Source: Blasia pusilla (taxonomy: Eukaryota > Marchantiophyta > Marchantiopsida > Blasiales). From it: DNA of 64,000 bases. The translations under genes and the position numbers were made by a program. Below, piece after piece: positions 23,045 to 34,174 of the stretch. How positions within the stretch are numbered: the first letter of the stretch is position 1; each line of letters starts with the position of its first letter. The notes below the pieces were generated by a model that was not told the DNA's origin, searched no databases, and worked only from the letters and a program-made list of their open reading frames with translations. The DNA lies in assembly GCA_050084515.1 (NCBI GenBank), contig CM114274.1, positions 29,450,001 through 29,514,000 of the forward strand. Direction: 5' to 3'.

Positions 23045-23563
23045 TAGTGCACGAGTCTCAACCAGTTTGAGAAGCAAAGGCTTAAATGGTGGATAAGAAA
23101 GGAAGGGGTGTGGGGGAATTAACTAGAAATAGTAGGCTCATAAGGTAATCAATTTGATGGTTGGTAAATGGGGTGGACTAACTTGAAAAACCAGTTTTGA
23201 TTTAATAGTCGAGAAGGGGGAATGAACTAAAAATAGTGGCTTAGAGACAAACATGCTAAATGGTTCATAAAAGGAGGAGAATAAACTAAAATAGCCTTGA
23301 GAAAAGAAGACACTTAATTAATAGTTGATAAAATGGGTAGGATTAACGAAAATGTGGGACGCTGTACTCCATATTTCCAAACTGGGACTATCGATCTAAA
23401 CTTGTACCATAATTTTTTTTTCCATCTTTATTACGGTCTAGGATTCTATTCTTATAATATATCCACGTGGATTCCACTAACCATACATGGAATAATTCTT
23501 CCATTCCTTTTGTCTTCGAGGGTCTCCAACCCTTCGAAGAAGGCCCAACTCTAGTTCAAAATT

Positions 23564-23732
23564 AAGAATGTTTTTCGAAAATTCATATGCTAAAACACGC
23601 CCGATGCTTTTGGCAACCTTGGGGCACGCGTCAGCCCTATGAGTAAAAACATTTAAGAATGTTTTTCGAAAATTCATATGCTAAAACACGCCCGATGCTT
23701 TTGGCAACCTTGGGACACGCGTCAGCCCTATG
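23564..23732. repeat. 91-bp tandem duplication
   Basis: aagaatgtttttcgaaaatt begins at 23564 and again at 23655. The two copies match over about 78 bp with one difference (ggggcac versus gggacac), then diverge after ccctatg. Such near identity implies a recent event. It lies between transposon debris and the upstream region of the transporter gene. Confidence 0.8.
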
Positions 23733-23916
23733 TGTGAGCTAAGTTTATCTACGGTGAAAATTGAGCCAGGCACGGGTGGGATCCACGTAAATGTGCGAGT
23801 GATTGGCGGAGCTGAGTTCGGATGAGGGCAGACAACGACCCAACACGTCCCTGCGAGCATATACTCGATTAAATTTCACTTTGCGGCTTCCTGGAAAACG
23901 GAATTAGGCTCGCCCG

Positions 23917-24075
23917 TGATCCGATGTCTGTCACGCGGACCGTCGGATCCAACGCTGCAGCCACGATCGAACAGATTAATGCGAAAAAGCCGCATTTTTA
24001 CGACGAACGCCGCGCGCCCAAGTGATTCGACGCCTGTCCTCCGGACCGTCGGATCCCACGCAGCGGCCACGATTT
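23917..24075 (+). promoter_or_regulatory. Duplicated 54-bp motif in the GONST3 upstream region
   Basis: Two diverged copies (about 23917-23970 and 24022-24075) each contain ggaccgtcggatcc followed by acgc and a gccacgat phrase. The spacing is 105 bp. Phrases of the form 'gaccg(t/c)(t/c)ggatc' recur in many plant upstream regions, though I cannot assign a binding factor. They lie about 2.2 kb from the start codon but near the probable transcription start if the 5'UTR is long. Confidence 0.35.
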
Positions 24076-24336
24076 CACGGATCCGCCAACTCCCACAAGG
24101 GCGCATTATGTGAAGATTCCACGTAGTCTCAACGTGACCCGCTCCGTCCCCGGTCGCATGCAGACCGACTGCGACCGGTCACGTGAAAGGTGGCCGGACA
24201 GCTCCTCTCCCAAGTAGAAGACGGAAGACTCGGGCTCCGCGTCCCCTGCGAGCGACCGCTTTGGCCGACTAAAACAGGTCTCTGGTCTGCGGACGCAGGA
24301 CCGGCGTATAGTGGGTGACTGAGTGAGTGAATGAAG

Positions 24337-24358
24337 GAGAGAGAGAGAGAGAGAGAGA
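24337..24358. repeat. GA microsatellite in GONST3 5' region
   Basis: Eleven uninterrupted GA units, followed by gaaagaaagaaa to 24369. GA/CT tracts are common in plant promoters and 5'UTRs. The surrounding 24.1-26.1 kb is GC-rich with no credible coding frame; the long minus frame 24129-24827 is Ser/Pro-rich and composition-driven. Confidence 0.8.
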
Positions 24359-24369
24359 AAGAAAGAAAG

Positions 24370-26157
24370 GGCGGAGGGTCGAGTCGTCGGCAGCCCTTAC
24401 TCATCTTCTTCACGAGCGAGCGCGCTCCACTAGCGCTGGTGCCGGATCGCGCTGCAGTTCTGATGGCCGAGTGCCCCAGCGCGCGTGATTGTTGAGGCGG
24501 AGGAGGAGGTGGAGGTGTTGGCAGCGGGCGATCCGATCGTCTACGAAGGAAACGCGGTCGAGGTGAGTGAGCTAGAGTGAATGTGTGTGAGAGAGAGCGT
24601 TCGGATCGATGGTGAGAATTGATGGCGGAGGGAGGAGAGGTGGGCTGCTCTGTGACGTGGAAGTAGCTCGCGTAATGGTTTAGTGGGTTGGGCAGGGTCA
24701 GTCTGGTTTTCAATTGGTGCCGACTCTGCCGTGGATGGAGGAGGGGTTCGTGGGAGAGGGAGAAAGTGAGATTTGCTTGAGTTTGCAGGCTTTCGCTGGG
24801 GCGCTCGGAACTCTGGCGTGAGGACACAGGCGGAGTTTGGCCGTCTGTGAGGCGCCGCTCGGGTTCTAGGGGACCAGATTGGATTGCGATCGGGAAAATT
24901 CCCTTGCGATTGCATGTATGTCCCGGGTCGACTGTCCAGCATCTGGGGATGAGGGCCCGAGGGCGTGTCTCCTCTGAACGTGGAATGGAAAGAGCGCAGG
25001 GGGCAGATCTGTATCCACTACAGGACTGAGAAATTTGACATGGGAAGATCGGAGGCGTGGACCCTTCGTCGTGCGGGCATGGAAAGCTCGTCGTGGGTGC
25101 TTTTGCCCGGGACGCAAGTTTCGGTTTCTGGGAAATAGTCCTCTCTCACTCGGCGGGAGAAGTGATGTGAGATCTTCGAACTGGTTCTTCATATCCTACT
25201 CTGATCGAGTGCACCCTGAAATCTTCTGTCGGACATTTGCAGAGTAGAGCTCGAAACGCGTCCGCTTTGTCGTAGCGGGCTCCGTGTTGCGAGAGATGGA
25301 CAGGTAGTGATTGAGAAAACGTGACAGTCATGAGGGAAGAGAGCTTGCGTAAGCGAGTGCGTCCAGATTTTTGGTAGTCGAATCACGCAACAGGACCCAA
25401 TTCTGGGTGAAGGCGGTGTGTTGATGATTCTATGTCGTGAACAAAGTGAAGGGTCGTTTGCCCCATCAGATCCGTGCAGGATTGCAGTCAGGTGAGTCGC
25501 GACAACGGATCTAGGATACCCTCTTCTACAGTACGAGGGATTCGAGGGAGTCGCTTTTCGTCTTGTTTGACGGATCGCATTGAACGGTTGGCAGAAAGCC
25601 ATGAGCGAAAGGGACCCCTTGCTCAGCTCAGCTCATGATTCCAATGTTCGCGTAGGGAGATCGCAATCCCAGAAGCAGAGCCTCCGCGGTTGAGGGTGAG
25701 GGTCTGTTTGGTTGTGGTGTGGTAGTCTTTGAAGGGTGAGATAGCCTCACTGTGTTTACCCCCGCCTTGTCCCTTCAATGTGTGTGGATTTTGTGACCAC
25801 AATTAGCTCTGACTGCTTGAGTAGGGCATGCCCAGCGCGATCCGCAGTGCCTTCAAGGTACGAAGCTTCGGGGCGATGAGTCTTATTGGACAGAATTAGG
25901 GAGAGGCCATTTTGCTGGCAGGAGGTGACTCTTTGTGTGTGATGTCCTCTCCTCACTGCGTCATTGTGCATGCCTTTTCTCTTGCGCTTCGAGCTCGGCT
26001 GTGAAGTCGTCTAAGTGCGGCGTTCGGCAAGCAGGCTCAATTGTAGCAAGGGCGTTCCTGCACCTTCACAATGTTCGGTGATTTTCATTTCTCAGTTCGC
26101 AGCTGAGACACCTCTTCCGCAATCGCCCGATCTGTCCCACTTACAGTCTGCCCGCCG
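24370..26157 (+). other. Probable 5'UTR/intron region of GONST3
   Basis: GC-rich, without domain-bearing frames. A good donor-like gtgagtgag occurs at about 24561 and an acceptor-like tttctcag at about 26089-26097, so a first UTR intron of about 1.5 kb is possible. That is inference, as no transcript is available. Confidence 0.3.
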
Positions 26158-26225
26158 GTAAGTGGGACTGGAATTGGAAGTGGATTCTCGTCGTGATGTT
26201 TGTCCCTTGCGCGTGTTTCATGCAG
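26158..26225 (+). other. Predicted 68-bp intron ending immediately before the GONST3 start codon
   Basis: A consensus donor (cccgccg|GTAAGT) at 26158 and acceptor (tttcatgcAG) at 26224-26225 delimit 68 bp. The next three bases are ATG at 26226. Removing the segment also removes the upstream in-frame ATG at 26193, supporting 26226 as the true start. Such a short intron is unusual for most plants. Confidence 0.45.
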
Positions 26226-27338
26226 ATGACGAATGGAAAGATGGAGGAGGATCTGGAGCTCACTCCAGGGGAGCAACGCGTTACCAATCTCTTCTTGAGA
26301 GCGAAAGACAAGTGCAATAATTTGGTCGGAGAAGTCTCGGTATTCGGTATCGCCATCGGATACTGTCTGTCCGCTTCGTTGCTGGCCATTATCAACAAAT
26401 GGGCGCTTCTGGTTTTCCCGTTCCCAGGAGCCCTGACTGGCCTTCAGTACGCTACGAGCGCAGGAGGTGTGTACTTCCTGGGAATTGTGAGACTCTTGAA
26501 GCATGACGGTCTCACGCTCTACACGATGTGGAGGTTCCTGCCAGCCGCAATTTGCTACTACCTCTCTCTCTTCACCAACAGCGAGCTGCTCCTCCACGCC
26601 AATGTGGACACATTCATCGTCTTCAGATCGGCGGTTCCCATCTTCGTCGCAATCGGCGAGACGGTGTATTTGAAGCAGCCGTGGCCATCGATGAAGACCT
26701 GGACTTCTCTAGGAGTTATTCTGGCCGGTTCGGTGATCTATGTGGGCACTGATGCAGAGTTCAAACTAGAAACCTATTCGTGGGCCGTGGCCTACCTAGC
26801 CAGTATGTCGGTCGATTTCGTCTACATCAAGCATATTGTGATGACTATAGGACTGGACACATGGGGATTGGTCCTTTACAACAATTTGGAGGCTCTGCTG
26901 CTGTTCCCGTTCGAACTGTTCATCATGGGAGAGGGAATGGACCTGAAGAACTCCCGCGATAATCACTCGGTGGATTACTCTTCGATGACCGTGTGGTTCC
27001 CTGTCGGGCTTTCTTGCCTGTTCGGCCTCTCCATCTCGTTCTTCGGCTTCTCCTGCCGCAGGACCATTTCCGCCACAAGCTTCACGGTTCTGGGGGTGGT
27101 CAACAAGCTCCTCACGGTGGTGATCAATCTGGTCGTCTGGGAAAAGCACGCGTCTGCCATCGGGACCATGGGACTCCTGATTTGCATCGGCGGAGGTGTG
27201 CTGTACCAGCAGTCCACCGTCAAGCCCAAGGGCCCGCCTCCACCGAAGGACGCGGATGATGAGGAGAAGAGAGCTCTCGTCGGTGGAGAAGCTTCCAAAG
27301 ATGTGGAAATAGGGAAGATGTCCCATCCGAATTCGTAG
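26226..27338 (+). CDS. GONST3: GONST3-like nucleotide-sugar transporter (GDP-sugar, Golgi)
   Basis: Encodes a 370-aa multi-pass membrane protein of the plant nucleotide-sugar transporter/triose-phosphate-translocator superfamily (NST-KT-like). It is closest by eye to Arabidopsis GONST3. The family exchanges cytosolic GDP-sugars for GMP across the Golgi membrane to feed glycan synthesis. Visible signatures: a soluble acidic N-terminus (residues 1-33), about ten hydrophobic segments, the nearly invariant NSELLLHANVDTFIVFRS (118-135), GLVLYNN (214-220) and GVVNK (290-294, the FYNN and GALNK equivalents that bind GDP-sugar). The C-terminal tail is charged, with KPKGPPPPK. Length matches the family (about 340-375 aa). 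There is no intron in the coding region, as in the Arabidopsis gene. The ATG at 26226 is preferred over 26193 because a consensus intron ends just before it. Intact, GC-rich and codon-distinct from its neighbours: the only clearly functional gene in the window. The exact GDP-sugar is not predictable from sequence. Confidence 0.85.
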   Translation: MTNGKMEEDLELTPGEQRVTNLFLRAKDKCNNLVGEVSVFGIAIGYCLSASLLAIINKWALLVFPFPGALTGLQYATSAGGVYFLGIVRLLKHDGLTLYTMWRFLPAAICYYLSLFTNSELLLHANVDTFIVFRSAVPIFVAIGETVYLKQPWPSMKTWTSLGVILAGSVIYVGTDAEFKLETYSWAVAYLASMSVDFVYIKHIVMTIGLDTWGLVLYNNLEALLLFPFELFIMGEGMDLKNSRDNHSVDYSSMTVWFPVGLSCLFGLSISFFGFSCRRTISATSFTVLGVVNKLLTVVINLVVWEKHASAIGTMGLLICIGGGVLYQQSTVKPKGPPPPKDADDEEKRALVGGEASKDVEIGKMSHPNS

Positions 27339-27942
27339 ATCGAGAGGATGTACGTACGTGCAAGCGCCTCAGCATTTTTTCGCGCACTCTGTAATATAAT
27401 GCATTTTTTTAGTGATCACACGATACATTTATTTCTCCAGAATTGGATTTTTTAACACTTAATAATCATTCTCACTCGAGCGCGAAGCCGATCACTGTTT
27501 CGTCTTCCAATTCCCTTCAGATCTATGGGTTCTTAGTCCATTCGGTCGAGGAGATTATTGACAGTCCTCTGTTCTCGTCCGAGGCCCATTCCTTGCGCTC
27601 CTACTAATCGGTGCTCCTGATTCCTTGAGGCCCTCCCCCCTCTTTGTACTTTCGATGGGTTCTCCCATCTCCATTTATTCAGGCCTTCTTCTCCTTTCTT
27701 GCCCTCCTTCGAGCATCATCTACTTAAAAAAATGTAGGCATCTGGGGTATGGTCGCTGGGAGGCTGTCTGGCATTACGATTGTTCGGCACTCCTCGCGTT
27801 TGGCGGTCGCGAAATGGCTCCGGGAGGACGATTAGATTTTAGAAGTGGGGAAGATTCATGTCGACGCGAATTTGTTTGTTCGAGTGTTGCGTCTTCGTTC
27901 ATCGACTGTCCTGCGAAGATCTCCATGTTTTCGCAGTGGGCA
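27339..27942 (+). other. GONST3 3'UTR and downstream spacer
   Basis: An AT-rich patch with aatataatgc at about 27393-27402 and T runs is the likely polyadenylation region. Beyond about 27500 the DNA is GC-moderate. An open frame (27625-28089) runs into the 33-bp repeat array and has no recognised domain. Confidence 0.35.
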
Positions 27943-28255
27943 AACTCGAGCGATCTGTGTGATTTTGCGGTCACAATCAAAAGCGATGTGTACGACTCGG
28001 CCGTCAAAACTCGAGCGCTTTGCGTGAGTTGCCGGTCACACGTTCGAGTGGTCTCACTGTCGTTCTCGTCGAAAGCCCGAGCGATCTGAATGAATTTCCC
28101 GTCACAAACGCGAGCGATCTCTGTGTCATACCCGTCGAAAGCGCGAGCAATCCGTATGAACTCCCTGTAATGCCCTCGAGTGATCCGCAAGATTTTGCGG
28201 CCACAAATTTGAGCGATCTTCATGATTTCGCCCTCGGAAGCTGGAGCGATCTCTC
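27943..28255. repeat. Diverged 33-bp tandem repeat, about 9-10 copies
   Basis: Units built on 'cgagcgatct..tg..ttt.cggtcaca' recur at roughly 33-bp spacing (starts near 27943, 27978, 28010, 28041, 28073, 28106, 28139, 28172, 28205, 28238). Since 33 is a multiple of three, frames stay open on both strands: plus 28020-28331 reads an 11-residue repeat (SDLNEFPVTNA, SDLCVIPVESA), minus 27774-28223 reads another (IARAFDENDSE type). Early units have 1-2 bp indels. Satellite or repeat-protein remnant. Confidence 0.75.
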
Positions 28256-29389
28256 CACGAACCCAGGCTCCCCCATCGGAACCTCCAAAGCAATAGGAAT
28301 CCGAACTCCCGCAACGGCAGACTCGGGCTAGCTCGCGCTCATGGAGCTCTTGCGTTCTCGGGATAGTCCGAAAGGGTTAGAAGTGGATCTGAGAAGAAGA
28401 AGAAGAAAAGCTCGCTCCGCAAGTGGGGAGCTGGCGCGTATTTCTTTCATTCGCGGGTTAGTCCAAAAGTGATAGAAGTGAGGCAGACAGGAAGGACTTC
28501 AACCCTAATCTAATTCTGGATCACGGTTTTCGGGTTAATCCAAAAGGGTGAGGGTTAAGAAAACGAAGATGCACTTCGATAAAAACGAGCGATGGAAAAC
28601 CCATCGGAAATACAAAAGAGGGGGACTCAAAGAGTCAAAACCTGAAGGCCACTACAGGACCAGAAAAGGAAGAAGGGGGCATTCCCCCCCTAACGACGAA
28701 ATTCACAGCAGAGACAATATACCAGCTTAGAAGGGAGCCCGAGAAGAGAAAGGATTTCAACCAAAGTTGAGTTAACTCGACAGTCTCGACCACGGGTTAG
28801 AAACAGGACCCTATTCTGACACTTCTGTCAGGACTAATATTTTATTCCGTCACTCATCCGAAAGTCAAGGCAACAAGGTATCTTAAACGTCCGCTTCACT
28901 AAACCTTCTCCTCCGTGCTTTCCGAGGCGTATAGGCCCGAAGATGCTTTGTCCGTTCCGTCTCCGTTTCATTTTCTCCCTCCAACGGCGGGGAAATAAGA
29001 GGCTGAGTTAGGACTGTGCTACTATAGGGAGGCTCCTATAGACGGAAGTGCAGCTTCACCAACGGAGCAGCAGTCGTTTGTGCGGCTCCGTTCCTCCGAC
29101 GGAGCCGGGGCCGGTGATGGGGAAAGGCGACTGCACCACCTTTCCTCTCGGGCGTTTCTCCGCCACCTTTTGCTTTGTGCGTCTGCGTTGGCGTCCATGA
29201 GAGCTGGCGTTCCCGTTGTGAACCTGCGGCGACGGGATTCGTCCCACTCTCCGGGAGTGTTAGGGAGTTCCGATTGTAGTTTCGGACGTTTTCCTTTCCT
29301 TTTTAAAAAATAAAATAAAATTTTCAACGTATCTTCATGGATCATATCGCCCTTTAGAGGAGGGGGACTTGGTATTTCGACAACAAATG
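28256..29389. other. Spacer with a repeated phrase, no gene recognised
   Basis: Three spaced copies of a 'gggttagtccaaaag(gg)tgatagaagtg' phrase occur near 28359, 28453 and 28527. From about 28880 to 29310 the DNA is GC-richer with opposing open frames (29022-29423 minus, 29080-29313 plus) of low-complexity character. No domain is recognised. Confidence 0.35.
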
Positions 29390-30440
29390 AGATTTCCATT
29401 AGTTCTTCTTCTTCTTGCTGCACAAATAATTCTGCCCTTTTTTAGTCAATTGATTACGGAAGGATTTAATCGACTTCAAGAGCATATCTCCGAGAATCTG
29501 CATCAAATCAACTTTTCCAACATTATCTCTGAGGAATCCTCTGACGCTAATCGAGCTCGTCTACGTTCATGTGCGGGTACCGCAGCGGGGCATGGCTTAA
29601 TGCAAATCCTCTTATTCTTCCATTTCGTCTTCCTCGAAGTATATTCTTGACACCTTTGCGGTTACGTCTTGGACTTCCCCATCCTTCTCTGTTAGGTGTG
29701 TTGAATTGTGTATGCGGGGATCCCATTGATGCAAAGGGTATCCATATTCCCGATGTGCACATGGTGGAGAATGAACGGACACACATGATGTCATTAGAGA
29801 GGCGGTAGCATCAGTGGCTCGTACTGCACGATACACCGTTGGGCAAGAGCAACTCCATATCCTATCTTCAACCACACAAGCAACCTCTCGTCGGAGAGTG
29901 GATCTTATTATATCGTGAGGTGGATTCCAGACACTAGCTAATGTGGTGGTTGCTGATCCAACACGTTCTGACTTGGTGTGTCAAGCCGCACATACCAAAG
30001 GTTAGGCGGCCGAACTTGCAGCAAGAATCAAGGAGTTGAGTTATGTTGTGAGACATGCGACTGATGGATTTATTCCTTTTGCAGTGGAAGTATCCGGTCA
30101 TTTACAAGTGTCTTTTGATACTTTCCTGAAAACGTGTGCTCACCACTCCCTCGAGAATCATCACCTTGCCCCTTCTCGTAGTCCTTCTCTCTCGGTAGTT
30201 ACTACTTATTTTTGGCAATGCATCTCAGTGGCCTTACAACGTGCACAAGTCTTGGCATTGATACGTCGTGCGGAGGTGGTGGAGGGTCGCCTCGTCGTCC
30301 ATTCACGTCTCACCAACCACTCGTATTCTTGTCAGATTTGTTTCAAGCTATCAATGTGTAGCTTGTTGAGCGGTGTTTGCGTTGGCTTGTTGCCATTTTC
30401 TTTTTGCATTCTTTTATGCATTTTTTGACTCATATTTTTT
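29390..30440 (+). pseudogene. LINE-like reverse transcriptase C-terminal region, decayed
   Basis: Broken frames carry the post-RT region common to a group of plant and algal non-LTR-like polymerases. First RARLRSCAGTAAG (29547-29585). Then, in a shifted frame, RLPRSIFLTPLRLRLGLPHP followed by a VCGDPIDAKGIHI zinc-binding-like stretch (29638-29760). Then TDGFIPFAVEVSGHLQVSFD and WQCISVALQRAQVLALIRRA (30060-30280). I recognise this order from memory of such elements; the upstream palm motifs are absent. At least three frame breaks. No target-site duplication or poly(A) tail was identified. Immediately right is a Helitron array. Confidence 0.5.
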
Positions 30441-30501
30441 GTTGTTATTACCTTTCTTTGTCCTCTTTTGAGGTTTATTTTATAATAAATTGGATATATT
30501 T

Positions 30502-30922
30502 TTAGTAAGGACGTAAAAATGTGTTTGAAGAGTTAGTGTATAGTTCGTGAAATAAATTTATTTTTTTGGAGATTAATGATATTGCACATAAATTCAAATT
30601 TTTTTCTTGCTGCCCGTAGCATGTGAAACATTTTCTTGTTGCCTAGTTGCCATGTGTCAAGTAGAAAGGTGTTTACAAATCAAGAAGGCACTCTCCCATA
30701 ATAATATAGATAAGGTGAGCGTGTAGTGCATGGGAAATAAAAAAGTGTTTGGAGAGCTAGTGTATAGCCCGTGAAGGGAAGAGATTCATGATATTGCACA
30801 TCAATTAAAAAAAATTTTCTTGCTGCGGATAACATGTGAAACATTTTCTTGTTAACAGTTGCCATGTGTCAAGCAAAGAGGTGTTTGCAAATCAAGAAGG
30901 CACTCTCACATAATAATGTAGA
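30502..30922 (-). mobile_element. Two head-to-tail non-autonomous Helitrons
   Basis: Same family as the 1190-1739 array. Minus-strand 5' ends are at 30922 (TCTACATTATTATGTG) and 30710 (TCTATATTATTATGGG). Inner CTAG-type ends are at 30757-30760 and 30533-30536; the left unit also ends at an outer CTAA (30505-30502). The internal blocks match the other array. Junction text (hairpin, CTTA, TCTATATT) is the same as at 1316/1320, so the arrays arose by the same process or from one array that moved. Confidence 0.65.
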
Positions 30923-31014
30923 TAGATTAATTAGTTTGGCCCTCGAAATGTGAAAGTAGTGCGAACAAGATTGTGTGAGAGATCGAACATGAAATGATTT
31001 TATATTTATAGGAA

Positions 31015-31423
31015 TCTATACTATTAAAAGAGGATGGGGTTTGAGTAACCCCTCCCCAGTGTCGACACGTATGCTTTTTGCACTCCTCCAGTATTGACAC
31101 ATGTACTGTTTAACTTAAGAACTAACAAGAGGAGCTAGATTTAACGGAAGTGTTTCCAATACGGTGATTTTTTCTTCCGTCCATAGCACGGGTAGGTTGC
31201 TAATACAGTAAGGAGAGAATTCCACATCCGTTGGCTATCATAACCGAGGATAAGGAAATAAATTAAAAAACTTGTATAAAAAGGAAAAAGAATTTGAATG
31301 AAACGTCTCCTATCGCGATGGTCCCATATCTGTAACACTCCACCCCAGTAATTTTCGTGGCCTACATCCACATTCATAATATGGTAGCATTCTAATCACC
31401 TCGTGAGGTTATGTAGATGCTAG
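31015..31423 (+). mobile_element. 409-bp non-autonomous Helitron
   Basis: Begins A|TCTATACTATTAAAAGAGG at 31015 and ends with a perfect ACCTC-GT-GAGGT hairpin (31398-31409), ten bases, then CTAG at 31420-31423 followed by T. This is a textbook Helitron end. Its 5' 40 bp match the compact element at 5035-5203. Interior is non-coding. It abuts, tail to tail, the minus-strand element that follows. Confidence 0.65.
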
Positions 31424-31692
31424 TGTACGTCCCGTGCCATGCATGGGAGTGAAGAGATTGACCATGCTCACATAAATTCAAATTAGTTTTCTTGCTGCCC
31501 CTAGTATGAAAAATATTTTCTTCCTGCCCAATCGCCACTTATCAAGCAAACCTATCTTTGCAAAACTCTTTTTGTGGATGTTTTCTAAAAATACAACGAA
31601 AATTTTTGGAGATATGTCGATGAAGTACATCAACTAATCGGATCGTGTGCGTGGTCAAGGGAGAAGAAGGCACTCTCCAATAATAATATAGA
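31420..31692 (-). mobile_element. Non-autonomous Helitron, tail-to-tail with the preceding one
   Basis: Minus-strand 5' end TCTATATTATTATTGG at 31692. The 3' end shows a hairpin (cccgtgccatgcatggg, 31431-31447), seven bases, and CTAG at 31423-31420. This is the clearest 3' end of the family forming the arrays. The middle (about 31560-31655) is unrelated to other copies and may be an internal capture. Confidence 0.6.
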
Positions 31693-34174
31693 TAACTAAG
31701 GGTTTATTAAGGCGTCTTAGACTCTTGATGCTTCCCTACTAGTTTACAATAAATGTTACCTAGAGGGACTCCCGATTGGGTTATGACTATTCTCCAAAAC
31801 GAATGGGAATTCTCCGAAACCACTCGGAAGAGGAAATTCTCGTCTTACTTTTGATGTTAATTTTTTTTGCTCTAAAATAAAAATTTAAAATTTCATGTGT
31901 GGTCAACGATGACCTTGAGATACCCCATTCGCGGGGATATGAATATGTTATGCCCCATTGTGATCCATGCAAAAAATGATGAGAGAGGTATGTTATAAGA
32001 AATAATTTTTTTGAGTATTGAATATAACGTAATATCTTTGTTTTCATAAAATTATTTTTTAAGAAGATAAACATCATGGAAGATCGCCCTATTTATTTTT
32101 TACCACCTCGACTTTTGATACCTTACCCTCTCAAACAATAGATCACTTGAGGTTGATTTAAGAGGTAGATTCATAATTTCTGGGTTGGTTAAGTCATTAG
32201 TCACACTTTTACCATAATGATGAGTAGTTTAACTTACCAATCATTAACTTGTGCATAACATAGCCCTCCACTTGTATATAATATGATAATGTCCTCATAA
32301 AAATGAAAATATCCTTTTTTCGAGATAGTCATCCAACTATATGAACCCTAAATGGGATACCTAAGGAGGTAACTTGTGAAGTTATATCCCAGGAAATAAT
32401 TTCTTTTTTAAAAAGAAGAAGTTATGTCCATGGATATATCATATTAGGTGTTATTGAGACAATGTGTTAGCATAGGATCCCATGCAAGTAGAGTTGATTA
32501 GAGTCTCACATTAATATTTCATACGTGTCTCTATAGAATTGTATAGATTGATCGATGGGAGAGGAAGATAGAAAGGGACATATTTTCAATAATGGAGGTA
32601 TGGGCTTCAAAACCGATAAAAAATAATATTGTCAAAAGATGAAGGAGAGAGAAATTTCAATAGGCCTTGGAGGGATAAAGAAAAAGGATAAGTTTTGATT
32701 TTTTGATGAGGGGAAGAGAGATAAGGCTAGATTTTCAAAATAAAAGCAAGGGGAAGAGAGAAAGGGATAAATAAAAACTAAGGGAAGGTTTCACGAGGAT
32801 TTATTTTTAAGGCTTAATTTTAATGGGAGAGTATAGATAGGGAATGAAACTATAATGGGGCAAGGGATATGAGATAGAGAAGGAGGAACATGTTGACCTT
32901 CCTCCAACCCTGTCCATTCCTTCAATAGGGGAAGGCTATGGTAGGGGAGGAGGGGAAATACGGACAAAGATTATAGGGACAAAGTTAATCGGACCATCCC
33001 TATGGTCTCGTGCAGAATACGGGCACAAAGAGTAATAGTTTCTCTCAATCAAAGCTTGTCCCCAAATAGGAATACAACCATGGCTATCAAATGCAAATCT
33101 TAGATTGCCATAAAATTGAACAAAAGAAGAAAATTACAATCTTTTGCCATCTCAATTCGTACAAAGCTTACTTTGAGTAGCCCTCATTTCTTTAAACTTT
33201 CCTTATGTTTGTATGGTGTTAAACAAAGAAGTATATTATGCCTTACACTATGTGGAGTATTTTGAACATCATATATTTACAACCCCTACTACCACCAAAT
33301 AAATGGCATTATGTCAAGAGGTTGCGCCACCTAGCCCTTGGGTGCAGGGGATGGAGTGGCTTTGGAGTGCAGTGGAAGCTGACGTGATTCACGAAGTATT
33401 CTTCATATGTGGCTTGTGAGAGCTTGATGGAGTCGAGATTCCTGTGCAGAAATTGAGGCTACAATGGAGTTCGACTTGTAGCAGCTAGGCTGGCCGGTGC
33501 TCTGGTTCGACGACATGCACAGAGTGAAGATTTGTTCCAGCATAGCAGATATCCCAAAATAGTTCTACATTCATTGCTATGTCCTTATCCGTTTCGAATT
33601 CCTTCCACTTTTATTCTATCATAATAACTCATGTTGTTGTTTTGTTTGAGTTTAGCTAATCGTGTGAACTTCTTGAAGACTTGTCTTCAATTACCCTGTC
33701 GTTTATGAATTAGGGATTTGTTGGTGACACACGACTGTTTTTTACTATGGACGTCTTCTACTGCGGAGTAATTTTCCACTCCTCCGTATAATACCTTCGA
33801 GGCATTCCAAGTTGATGAGCTGTTGCAATAGTTTGTCGTGTTCAAGAGAGCATCAATACTGGCTAGCGTTGTGTTTTGACGGCGTGCACAGAAAAATGTC
33901 GTAGATTTCCCGAAGTAGCTTCACTCCCATCGCTATCTACATTGCGGTTTGATTTCTTGCCAGCTTTATCTCACCTTAATGATTAGTATTTGTGGTTACC
34001 CTGATATTAACTAATGGCCTCAATGTCCCATGGATTTCTTCTTCAATTGGCGTGTCGTTTAGGAATCAATTAGGGCTTTCTTGCAACCATCACAATTTCT
34101 TGACGTTGCACGTAGCAGATTGTAGGAGTAGCTTTCCCTTACTTCGCTCTACTTCATCCGAATTTCAAAAAAGC
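31693..34174. other. AT-rich DNA, no gene recognised
   Basis: From 32550 to 32900 a purine-rich 'gaggggaagagaga' style stretch recurs, similar in feel to 41270-41700. Two diverged direct copies of a 'cgtgcacag...tagcttcactccatcgctat' passage lie near 33510-33620 and 33875-33960. No transposon proteins or termini are visible. Confidence 0.4.

Noticed and set aside
24129-24827. 232-aa minus-strand open frame upstream of GONST3
   Set aside because: Ser/Pro/Arg-rich, produced by GC-rich low-complexity DNA and the GA microsatellite; antisense to a likely 5'UTR.
26796-27326. Open frames antisense and out of frame with GONST3
   Set aside because: Shadows of the well-supported transporter frame.
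27625-28331. Protein-coding gene made of the 33-bp repeat
   Set aside because: Frame changes at about 28010, both strands equally open, and no start or promoter context; kept only as a repeat and a finding.
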